A stretch of DNA of 62,000 bases from Glandiceps talaboti. Its lineage: Eukaryota > Hemichordata > Enteropneusta > Spengelidae. This document shows, in pieces, positions 34,801-46,200 of this stretch (position 1 is the stretch's first letter; every line of letters starts with the position of its first letter). Under the pieces are notes generated by a model. It ran no database searches, was not told the origin of the DNA, and worked only from the letters and a program-made list of their open reading frames with translations. Both the position numbers and the translations under genes were made by a program. The stretch lies in NCBI RefSeq assembly GCF_964340395.1, contig NC_135555.1:11931246-11993245 (forward strand), written 5' to 3'.

Positions 34801-35547
34801 CAGTTTTCTTGTATCTTGAATCTAAAGATTCTTTTTTGGTACTGGTGATTTTATCGTATCGACTAAAAACAACAGAATTCTGGAAATACCACACACAAAA
34901 AAAGGATTGTTAAAACTTACATTGCTCTCCATTTGTGCCAGCTCCATCAATCTGACCAGTTCGTGATTTAACACGAATACATTTACCACTGGAGCGAGAC
35001 ACAAACTGTATCACATTGCCTGTTGACAGATCACGAAGCTGTGTTGGGGAGAGAATAACGGGTTCATTGTTGTAATTACGTATACGTAGGTGAGTTTGAA
35101 ATATTTTAACAGAAGCTATATGAGAAACGATGTACTTGTAAAGTGAAATGGCGCTTATTGTAATCCAGATTGGGAAAACGAAATTGCATACAATGCAATT
35201 CATATACGTTTTTCATTTGTTACGTTACTGTAACATCTTACATTGTACTTGGGGTGGGGAGTATAAATTATTCTTTTAAAACACTTTTAAGCAAAGGAAT
35301 TAAAGTGATGGAAATATTTAATGCTTAACTTTTTAAAAAATTTGTTCATAATGCCAATAGAATTAATATAATCTCAAAAGACCTCATATGTGGTGACTTC
35401 TATCCTTTCCGATTGAGGTAATACTAATAGAGCGTTTTTACGACAGTGAAAATTTACAAAACTGGTCTTACTGAAATTCCGACAGGGTGTTCGACACCGT
35501 AGAGTCCTATGCTTGCATTGTGATATACCACTGTCTGTAATGGAAAC

Positions 35548-35591
<44 letters not shown>

Positions 35592-36113
35592 GTCGTCATC
35601 ATCATCATCATCATCATCATCATCAACATCATCATCATCATCATCATCATCATCACCCCCACCCCCACCACCACCCTCATCATCATCATCACCATCACCG
35701 CCACCACCCCCACCCCACCCCTCATCATCACCACCCCCATCCAACCCCACCACCACCACCACCACCACCACCACCACCACCACCACCACCAACATCATCA
35801 TCATCATCATCGTCGTCGATATCATGCATGTAGCATCATTACAATAATCATCTTTAATACCTCGTGTTAATAACATTGTCACCATCTTTGCTGTTACTCT
35901 CTTCATATTGTCGTGATCACCATTTACTACTGTCAGTTCACTCATTGTCACTGAGAACATAAATTTACTGGCCTTTGAACAACGTTATATAATATTCCTA
36001 TTTATCTCCCAAATCGTTAAACATACCGTGCTACAACTCTTACCTTTTATAATGTAAGTGTACTCATTTGCGTTTGTTAACGCTGTCTCCATATAGTCCC
36101 AGGCGGAGTGCAT
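31815..36113 (-). CDS. leaderless beta-trefoil protein, FGF/IL-1-like
   Basis: Six exons in phase: 36044-36113, 35472-35530, 34921-35038, 34145-34251, 33167-33352, 31815-31880; 201 aa. Three repeated strand blocks suggest a beta-trefoil: VIQFVSRSSGKCIRV...GQIDGAGTNGEQ; IVTFRCFANPTKFLILREGELRADGKGG; and MTLESVHNPNRFISVYEKGE. The segment from GELRA to ECRF fits the FGF-family pattern G-x-(L/I)-x-(STAGP)-x6-(D/E)-C-x-F, except that the final acidic/Gln residue is Tyr. No signal peptide is visible, so secretion would be unconventional or the protein is intracellular (FHF- or IL-1-like). A basic KKKRKG loop and a basic C-terminus (KLTKKQRKFR) could bind heparin or nucleic acid. Exon 1 and the last exon are the least certain; two acceptors were chosen to hold phase. 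Confidence 0.65.
33100..33141. repeat. GGAT microsatellite
   Basis: (GGAT)n run directly downstream (gene sense) of the exon 5 donor of the beta-trefoil gene, in its last intron. Confidence 0.95.
35550..35812. repeat. ATC/ACC trinucleotide array
   Basis: About 260 bp of (ATC)n and (ACC)n. In the sense of the beta-trefoil gene it is (GAT)n/(GGT)n ending about 20 bp before the exon 2 acceptor. The poly-Asp, poly-His, poly-Met and poly-Val frames across it are not genes. Confidence 0.97.
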
Positions 36114-36589
36114 TGAATTGCCTTTACTATAAATTAATTAATTAACTTGCATGAAGTCACGTTTTAATGCTACTAATTAATTAATGAATTCATACCTTGT
36201 GTATCTGGCTGGACTTTAACGACGCGTAACTACAGGCACTATATGATCTCGGCGTCGGCGTTGTTGCCATAGTAACACGACAGTGTCTGTGTGCTGAACG
36301 ACAGAATAAATAAAGAGTAATTAAGTTAGACAAACATTCCCCTAGTGATTATAGTAGTTGTAGCAACCTTGGGATTCGTCAATCAACAGGGAAGAGTGTA
36401 TTCGTAGAAACTGTAATACCAAACACATACTCATAATATAATACATTCAATTGTGTTCGTCTGACTTCACTTCACATATCAACGTATTACACTTATAATG
36501 TCGTTGATACCAGTATAACGACTGCTTTAAATCATGCATGAACTGTTACAGTATCTACAATAAAGTAATGGTTTGTTAACGAATATGTT

Positions 36590-36784
<195 letters not shown>

Positions 36785-36824
36785 GGTTCAACCATGGATG
36801 CAACTTCGATATACATGCAAGCTC

Positions 36825-36942
36825 GGTGACCACAGGCACTCGAATCAATCTGTATGATTTTTTTTTAATGTATACTAAAGTAACTATAATGTTACAGTAC
36901 ATTTTTACTATACAGACTGATTCGAGTGCCTGTGTCGGTGAC
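36825..36942. repeat. hairpin-forming inverted repeat
   Basis: Core arms ACAGGCACTCGAATCAATCT+GTAT at 36832-36855 and its reverse complement with one mismatch at 36910-36933, separated by 54 AT-rich bp. Weaker pairing extends outward to GTGAC/GTCAC. This has the size of a small-RNA precursor or a short inverted-repeat element. Confidence 0.8.
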
Positions 36943-39554
36943 GAAACGCTAAGGTAATGACAGACACAGGCTTGTCTTAAATGGAATATGGTTGTCAGGC
37001 CAGCTACGCTTGCAACTCAATTTTTTTTCTTAAAAATGTGTTTTACCCCATGTTAAATCTAGAATTGTAATTGATACCACCACATACCAGATATACCACT
37101 GCACCTTTTAAAAAGATACTAACAGTAGGCTACACGTATTCTGTAGCGTTATGTGGGGTCATAAAATTGAAAGCTGCCAATAAACACATTTTGCAGTACG
37201 GGAATGAGAACTATAGACAAAGGTAAAAAATAAACGACGTTTATATGTATATATAGTATAAAGGGTGGCCGAGAATTTAATCGCTGAAGTAAAAATGTGA
37301 AGGCCTCGATTAAAGTGATATATCGCTGTACAGAACACATGGACACACTGGGTAGGTACACAGTATACACCTTTACACATGGATACAACAAAAGCCTGCA
37401 TTGTTGGGTACCCTTCTCTGTTGCCCTTCCAACCCCATGGTCGTTCGGACGACTTTCATTCACTTTATTCCAAGGTAGCTATAGACGCCATTTTGATGAA
37501 ATGTTATCATAATACAGTTTTCATTGGAAACGTAGTCATGAATCCGAGAGAATGTGAATTTTAATACATGGAGCGGAAACGAGTAATGGTTTTCAATCAA
37601 AACATCTAGTTTTATATTTTACTTCATATACAATTAATACCTCTACAAAATAACGCACAAAAAGTTGCGAAAATATAGTCGTTGTACGTACATGAAATGT
37701 GTCCCCACGGACCCCGGGTCACCGGCGTGACCCCAACTGCTAACAGTTGTCAGTGACAATACTAATACAATTTCACGCTGTATCCACCTGGTTTAACAGA
37801 CTTGGAAAGGTCGGACGTCTTTTTGACAGGATTACAATGTAACCTTTCAAGCATGGATGACAATTTCGATAAGACTAGTCCAGCCAGGTGGTTCATTATT
37901 ACATACCAGTTGTGGTTGGCAACGATTAAGATGACACATACACACAGTGTTTTACCTGTATATGGTTGTTGTGGTAAACGTACGTATATATATATGCCGT
38001 CGACTCGACATAGCTTTACACTCAAACTGTGTGAAAACCTCATTCGAATCGAAAATACAGTTTCAAGTATTAAGGTTACTGTTATGTATTTGGCTAAGTT
38101 AACTTATCTACTTACCACACGAGAATATGAAGTGTACGTACAAAGTCCTGTCTGCACGATCCGATATGACAGACAACACGGTATGTTTACTCCAATGCCA
38201 CTGGGAGACTAAGAATATCGATATGTGAAATTTGCATAACAATAGGACTATTACTGATTCACTGAGCTTCGATTGGTCTGCAAAGGAGTGGAAAGGGCGC
38301 CAATATGATGACAATCTTGTGTGACATGCCATGCCTTCGAACTTGTATAGTTATTAGTATGTACATTTCCACACTTATCTTAATTCACTATATATGGAGA
38401 AACAAACATGTTGGTGATCAATTTCATGATTTGTGATAATTCAAAATAAAAATGAGTGGTAGAATCGGATTTTCAATCCTGACAGCTACCTTATTCTTGA
38501 GAAGCACGTCAAGACAGATACAATTTATGTCTAGTCTACGATGTCAGCATTGTTGTTTATTTTTCATATTTCATGTATTTCAAAAAACGATGATCGATAT
38601 CGGTTTGTGCATTTATAACATTTTATAAAATGATACATGTTATGTCACTGTGAACACAAATCAATATCGCTGTCAGATAAAATATATAGAAGATTCAAAC
38701 ACAAAACCAGTTAGTGTTGTTCAAAGTGAGATAAAACGTGTTGTGTGTGGGTGCTGTCAGAGCCTGTATTGACTTTAAAACTGTATTTAGTAAAAAAAAT
38801 AAATTTAAAAAACAACAAAAAACAAAAGACAAAAACATTTTATGATATAGAAAACATCTTACCACCTACATGAATCTTCAGCTGTAATTACATGTAAAAC
38901 TCTATAGTCTTTCTGGTTTGGTAGTAAATGATACATAAATGTCGTAGTAATAGGCCCAATAAGCGTATGTAAGGTATGCTGTGTGTAGATACTCCACATC
39001 TAAAATTAGCCTACCTGTAGTTTTGAAGGACTGACCGTACTGCCAATTAACGTTTGGCTCTCAATAATCAGAGTATAGAAATTAACTTTTTATCCACAAT
39101 TATTCCCTGAACGAATCTTTAAGACTTCGAACATTTCAATGACGTCATTGTATTCTAAAAATTACTACTGAGTAATTAACTCTAATGTAACCTTTCTTTA
39201 ATTTGAATATTACCATTCGTAGATTATACAGTCATCAACCTAATTTCCAATTGAAGAAAAATGATCAAAGGATAAACCATTAATTACTCATCAATTGTTA
39301 CTTAACCTTTGACCCATAACCTTAATCGAATCTCTTATCAAAGATGTCTCGGGGTCTCATTTAAAGTAAAAAGATCGTAAAATAAAGGCAACTGGTAAGT
39401 GTGAGAGTTAGCATAACCTTTTTAATTAAATTCTCCGGATTAGATACTAGATTTTGTAATCAACTTAAAAAACGCCGTTTAAGTCTTTCTTCGTCACGTA
39501 TGATAAACTTGTGACAACATATCACTCTAAACATTTTGACGCTTAGGACGCGCC

Positions 39555-39810
39555 TCATGTGTTCAGTTTGGTCTGGTTTCCAGAACACATGCATTCTGTG
39601 TACTTGCTCTGAACACATACTATATACTATGTGCCGCGTTCTATTTCATATGATTTCATATGAACATAATTATTTTGTGTGTTCAAATAAAGACACTATA
39701 TCATATCAGTGTTCTAAATCTGAACACATTCGTTCTAGTTTTCTTACTGAACACATACACTACATTCAAAAAGTGTTACAATGAAGTGTTGTGTTCAATA
39801 ACCGAAACAC
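39555..39810. repeat. cluster of GAACACA / TGTGTTC motifs
   Basis: At least eight copies of GAACACA or its complement within 250 bp in both orientations, some as inverted pairs. It appears to be an imperfect repeat element rather than coding DNA. Confidence 0.55.
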
Positions 39811-39923
39811 ATGACTTTAGAGTGTAGAAACTGTGATTCAAGTAGATACACACTTTCTTGTTCAGCGTTTTTAAAAAGATGCCAAAATTCCGAAATATTT
39901 AATAATTCTCCAACACTCCATAG

Positions 39924-40079
39924 CAAAGCAAATTTCATGGATGGGACATCCTAAAACTCCAGTAGCCTGGGTAGGGTCTGGTAGTCTGTTTATGGTGCTC
40001 AGTGTAACTCCGATAGCTTCCGTCTTCTCAGGAGAGCGATCTATCAGAGTCAAAGGCAACGCCGTAAACAGGCCAGAGG
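39924..40079 (+). CDS. possible orphan exon, unknown protein
   Basis: An open block bounded by an acceptor-like CTCCATAG and a strong donor CAGAG/GTAAG. The plus reading includes a hydrophobic stretch (GSGSLFMVLSVTPIASVF) followed by SGERSIRVKGNAVNRPE. The minus strand is also open over the same bases (LIDRSPEKTEAIGVTLSTI). I could not identify either reading or find a second exon; strand and coding status are uncertain. Confidence 0.25.
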
Positions 40080-40895
40080 TAAGACTACCTTTTCATTCAC
40101 ACAACAAATACATGCACATTCTTACATGTAGCATTTCCCCTCGACTGGTTATAGACGTATACATGTATATTGGATTCATAAATCATGCAAGAATATTTTG
40201 AAGTGGCTATATGGATGAGGATTTGGTATTTATTTTGGATTTTTTAATTTATAAAACAATTTTGTTATGGCTTCCTACAATGTCAATGTGCAACAACATA
40301 TACCAAGTCCTTGTTTTTAACTCAAATTAACATGTAAAAATTTGATAAATGTCATTGTGTAAAAAATCTTTGTTATTGTAAGTACAATAACACGCGTACG
40401 TTTTAAAGCGATTTGCAATGTTTCGAGTTTCAAACACAGACATTGTCAACGTTGTTTCACATTGACTTTTCAAGTAGGAGGCCATGACAAAAATTGTTAA
40501 TATATATTTTAAAAATATCATTCAATCCTCAACATGACTTGTATTCAAGTGATTTGATGTAATTTCTGTATTCTTGGGCAGCCGCTTCATGCATTTTAGG
40601 AAAATTGTATTTCATTGATTTACGAACGATTTGAATTCGTACTTTCCTATCAAAAAGTAAGCTTACATGTAACAGATGCGACGAAGCGCTAGCGAAACTG
40701 TTGCGATCGTACGGTTAATGGTTCTTGTTGAGACAGCTAAAGTGTCCCAGTAATACTTTCCACGAACTTAAAGGGTCGAAAGAGCAAAGGTTTGTGGGAA
40801 ATGAATAAGGTTTCCTTGGTAACTGTTTTTATACATATGGAATTTGTAATCTTTATTTTACCATGAAATAATTATTTACTGAATTTATCATAGCT

Positions 40896-40903
40896 TTCAT
40901 GAA
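40896..40903 (+). promoter_or_regulatory. minimal heat-shock-element-like inverted pair
   Basis: TTCATGAA is two head-to-head HSE pentamer cores about 100 bp upstream of the DNAJA2 start codon. A functional HSE usually has three or more units, so this is weak. Confidence 0.2.
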
Positions 40904-40967
40904 ACTATTTAAGCAGAATATTAATGTCTACAAGAAATTAGTGTGTATTTTCTCTGGTCAAGTGACG

Positions 40968-40975
40968 TGACGTCA
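40968..40975 (+). promoter_or_regulatory. consensus CRE/ATF site TGACGTCA
   Basis: A perfect TGACGTCA palindrome 29-36 bp upstream of the DNAJA2 start codon, preceded by an overlapping half-site (TGACGTGA). ATF/CREB-type sites are common near stress-chaperone promoters; here it falls in the core promoter or 5' UTR. Confidence 0.4.
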
Positions 40976-41003
40976 CTCACCTTCAGGTCACAAAAGAGAC
41001 AAA

Positions 41004-43201
41004 ATGGCGTCTGTCGATCTGTACGGAGTCCTTGGCGTTGAGAAAGACGCGTCTGAAGGTGATATAAAGAAGGTAAGGTCTCTTTAATAATATATATATT
41101 GTAATGTGAATAGTGAGGGAAAAGGCCTAGGAAAGCCACGAGGAATTTATTTTCGCTAAAAACGGCAAACCCGAAGAGGAACAATCAGATGACGACGATC
41201 ATTTATTGTCACAGCGTGATTCATTTGCCGGTATCACCACACCGCAAACGACAGGCGGAAGTCAAAATGCCATGTGCCGCATTGTATTCACACTTGGTGT
41301 CGAAATGTTACAAACTAATCACAAAATATTAGATCTCGAAGAAAACTTTGTTTAAGTGCCACCGTGGGAAAGAATGATATGTATTGAGCAGAAAATTGCT
41401 GTGAATTCCTCGATGCCGTATGATTTTTTTTGCATTGACGATTGCGGATTATGTAAAGCCTAGTCCTGCTTCCATGACGGTGCACGAGTCTGTATTACTG
41501 ACTTGACTCTAAACACCGTCATGCAAAGAGCAATAGAGTTTGCCTATTACTACACCGCCAGCAAAATGTACCCGCGCCAATTGCAAAAGAATTACCTACC
41601 GACCGATCAAATATTTGCAACCGATCGAATATCTACGCCATTTCGATTCCTCTGACGGTAGTATTCCCTGCTCAGATCACAAAAAGCGTCGAAATCGGAC
41701 CTTTTCAAGTGCGAACTGCAACATTCAAGTAACCCTCGTAACTCCGCCACATTTGATATCATCGAGTGAATGAATAATTACCCAGAGACACTTGCGCCGA
41801 CGTACGTAAGGAGAAGTGATTAAATTTACGATAGAATTTGAAAAGTTCCGATTTTGATAGTTTTGGTCATCTGCTATAGGACTTTTGCAGTCAAAATGAG
41901 GTAAACCGACTAAATAATAGATTTATTGCTAATATTTGACCACTGGGCGATTTTATTCCTTAGTTACCGGCATTTTTTGTAAGTCCGTATTTCACGGCTG
42001 GCTCTTCGCAGGACGGAGGGGGAGGGACAATTGTCAGAATCGAGTCCCGAATTCCTCCGTTTGCAAGCAGGACTATGTAAAGCCGAGTCTGCCTTACCTA
42101 TATCGTGGCATCGAGGTAGGAAGGACCTCCATGATCGTGGCATGAATGTTTTATAGGCAGCGGTTTAAATATATCCCAAGTCGCTGTTTACCCCATATCA
42201 TTCTGTAAATGTGGTATATTAGGTCTTTAATAAGTAGGTATGCTAGAAAGAATAATTAAACTCGTGATGTAGTAAATGGTATGTCATTATGCAGTGAAGT
42301 TATTGGCGTTCTGGAATATTTTATCAATATTCCATCATGTTGTGCCTTGTTCCACTGTGAATTATAATGTAACGAGAAACAAAATATTGGAAATATTCAA
42401 AATCTGCTATAGTTGTATGTAGATTCAATTTTTTTTAATGACTAGAGCAATTTATATAACGTTTGAAGTATATAACATTAATTTTTTATTACAAAGTAAT
42501 TAATTTCAAGTCACAACATTTAATAAAATAATTGTAATGTGATACAAATTTGCACTTTCAAATTATCTTGATGAGTATGTTTAATCAAGTGCATACTATA
42601 TTTTCAGTGAAATTAGTTAATCAAAGGTAAACTGTAGCTTCACCAAAACTATTTAAACAAATTATGTCAGGTGAGAGTATCTTTTGTTTTTGCAATTCAT
42701 GTTGGTACTAGTAAGTACATGCCATCTTGTACAGATGCCCTTAAAAATGGAAAACTGTTTAGTTGTAACTAGGCTAGGGTCACACAGAGTCAGTCAGTTG
42801 TTTGTCACTTCAACATTAAACCCTATATTTGCCTTTTTACATACAAATTCATATACACTAGTCTGCAAAGTCACAACCTTAAAGTTTAAATATATATATA
42901 CATGTATTAACATGGTTTTTTGTTGTTGTGTTTTTCCACTGAGCACTGCAACAGTAATTATTTCCTAACCATTTCTTATTTTTTACTCATTAGAAATGGT
43001 AACTAGTACATGTAGTGGGAAAACAATGGCAAACAGAACTTTGAAGTTCTAAGATTTTATTCTTTGTTCTTGACTTTAACAGTGATATTTTCTTAACACT
43101 GACTGTACTTTCAAAGCTGAGAAAGAACTCAAGAATTATTAATACCATGCATAATATCAAATAATTATGGAAATCAAGCACTTTTGATACATTCCTCGCA
43201 T

Positions 43202-43243
<42 letters not shown>

Positions 43244-46200
43244 TGTGTATGAAATATTGGTCTATAGAAGAAGAAAAAAGCCTGATTCAACTTTTTCATG
43301 GATTGATTTGATTGTGTTTCAGGCCTATAGAAAGCTTGCAAAGCAGTATCATCCAGACAAAAATCCTCAACATGGTGAAAAGGTAAGAGATATGTTAATT
43401 TAGGTGTTAATTTGGCAAGAATAGAGAAGAATTGACCAAGAGATAATAGGTAATAGATGCATGTTTGGTGTCAAACTAGGGAGTTAAGATGATGTTAAAA
43501 GGGAATGCCACATCATGAACTAGAGACATTTTTAATAAACTATGGGTTCTAGAGAGTCATTTCATGATTTTACAGTACATATAGTTATTTGCGATTTCAG
43601 AGACACATCAAGTTGATCTTGTGCCTTTGTAGGGTATCTTTGCTATGAGCTATTACATAATTGGAATCAGCAGAAATAATGTATTCAAGTTGCATCCTGA
43701 ATATTCATGATAGGTGTATTGTACTGCAGTGTACAGGCATTTTTTGCACTCATGAATATTCATATATGATCTTGTTAGACTCCTGGTCCCTCCCATAAAC
43801 CTGATTTGCATAATTTCCGATGGGATGTAAACACAGAGGAGTATTTACTTGAGGAAATCTTATTCTTACCGAAATGTTAGTAGTTACATATTTGTTTACA
43901 TGTTTGCGTTGATTGTTTACATGTTTGTATTGATTGTTTTCACAGTTCAAAGAAATCAGCTTTGCATACGAAGTTTTGTCAAATCGTGAAAAACGTGAGA
44001 CTTATGATACATATGGAATAGAGGGTATTCGAGGTGAGGCAGGACCTGATCCATTCGGTAAGTGCAACACTTTTAGGAATTTTACTTTCAGCTGATGAAG
44101 GGTTTTCTTCATGTGTCAAATTAATCTTGACAATTAAATCTGAAATTAGATTTAATGTTAACATTTGTCAAGTATGCACCTTTAATGTTTGTATGCAATG
44201 GAAAGTAACTGTTGTATTTGAAATATTGGATTAAGTCCGTGAATGAAACCTATAACTTGTAAGGCAGCATCTCCGGCCCTTTTAATGGCTGGAAAGTGAC
44301 AACTTGGACACTTCTTGTAGTTCTGTCCATTAGCACCAAAGACATCAACCCATATCCTGCCACAGCTATTATCTTGACCTGATGAGGAATATATGAATAT
44401 AAAGAAATTCTTTTTTTGTATGGTTGCTTTAATACATCATTTGAATAGTAGTGTTATCAGAGTTTTCGTAAAGGGCAGTAAGTAGGTAAAATCTAGCGGA
44501 GTTCCCATGTCATTTTACAAGATTCCCAAAAAACAACACTATGATAGATTCTATTTGAAACTCTGCTACCTTTACACCTTTCCCCCTTTTTGTTACTGGG
44601 GTTCCAATACCTTAACAAAAACACTGTGTTATAAGTAACCAGATTAAAAGCATTCAGTTTGAGTTGAGTCATATTGACATCAATATTCAATGGAAGCTAA
44701 ATAAGTTTTAATAACAATGTTTTATGTCATGGGTCATGGGTATGGTAGTATTAAAAAACACGTCTTGACATTTTTAAAAGTACTGTGGAAATCTCTCTCA
44801 ATGACAAAGCTCCAGAGCTCCACACCCTTAGTTATCAGACAAACTGCAGATTGTGAAACTTTTGGTACTTGAGGATATTTGATTGATTGATTTGTTGGTT
44901 GATTGATTGTGCCTTTTATTTGCAGGTGCTGATGACATCTTCTCTCACTTCTTTGGTGGTGGTGGTGGTGGACTATTTGGAATGGGTGGGGGTGGTTTTG
45001 GAGGTGGAAGAAGACGGAAACAAAGAGGTGAAGATACAATTCACCCACTCAGGTATGCACATGTAGGCTTTCAACTCAAAATCTCGGGCAAGAATGCAAA
45101 ACAGTGGATGTACTATAGATAGACTTTTGTAATGAAGCTTGGGAGTTAGGGTTAGGGATATATGAAAAGGGTTTGACTCCCAAGCATAACGTTGGTTTGC
45201 AATGTCTGCAATTTGCTGACACTGTTAAAATGTGTCCCAAATCCTAACTATGGCAAGAGCTACAAAATTATACAGGTCATTCACCAATAACTGAGAAGAA
45301 AGTATTTTGCTTCAATTGGATAAGTTGCATTGTATGTAGAACTGTATGCAAGATAGCGGTCTAAAAGGGGAGACAGTCCACAGGAGTAGTGATCCAGGGG
45401 TATTATGTTCAAATCTTCTGGCCAGCCAAATGTCTCCCACTCATCATATTTGATATCTCTCGTAATTAGTTTGCAATCATGTAGCCTGAGAAGAAATAGC
45501 ATGTAAAATTACCAGTATCTTATCTATTCTACTGTTGTTACAAATGAAAGTCATCAGACCTCAAGACTTTTAGAAATACCACTGTCATGAAAATCACTGG
45601 TCTCTGTTGAGTCTCGGAATGATTGATGTTTTAACTGAGATTCCAATTTGTTTGTATTTCAGGGTAACATTAGAAGATCTCTACAATGGTAAAACATCCA
45701 AACTACAACTTAGTAAGAATGTTATATGTCGTATCTGTAATGGGTGAGTAGTAATTCTGTCAATTGTTTTGTTGCAAGTACCGTACTGAGCTGAATTAGC
45801 GCCCTCATGTGTGCTGATTAGAAATATTTTAAGAAAATCTGCCCTTGCCAAATGTGGAATGTAAACAGCTTTATCAAAATGACAAAGAGAAAATCACTCC
45901 ACCATGATTTTTTTTTGTTTTTTTCACTTTTACTTACCAGCTGAGTGACCAGATCATAGGATATCTATATATGCTAGGGTCAATTCACTTGAAAGGAATG
46001 TTTAGTGGTTTTAGTACTGTGTGTGTGAAATTGACCATGTTGTTATTTGTTGTTTTCAGACATGGTGGTAAACAAGGAGCATTACAATCCTGTAGAACCT
46101 GTCATGGTCGTGGTGTCAAAGTCACGATTCGACAGCTGGGACCTGGAATGGTTCAACAAATGCAGTCAGTGTGTCCAGACTGTGGAGGAGAAGGTATGTT

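Noticed and set aside
35454-35960. 168-codon minus frame with poly-Asp, and 106-codon plus poly-His frame
   Set aside because: Trinucleotide array artefact. Only the first about 60 bases of the minus frame (35472-35530) are kept, as an exon of the beta-trefoil gene.
37802-38212. 136-codon plus frame and an overlapping 93-codon minus frame at 37762-38043
   Set aside because: No domain, signal peptide or partner exons; each is open where the other is, and no homologue is recognised.
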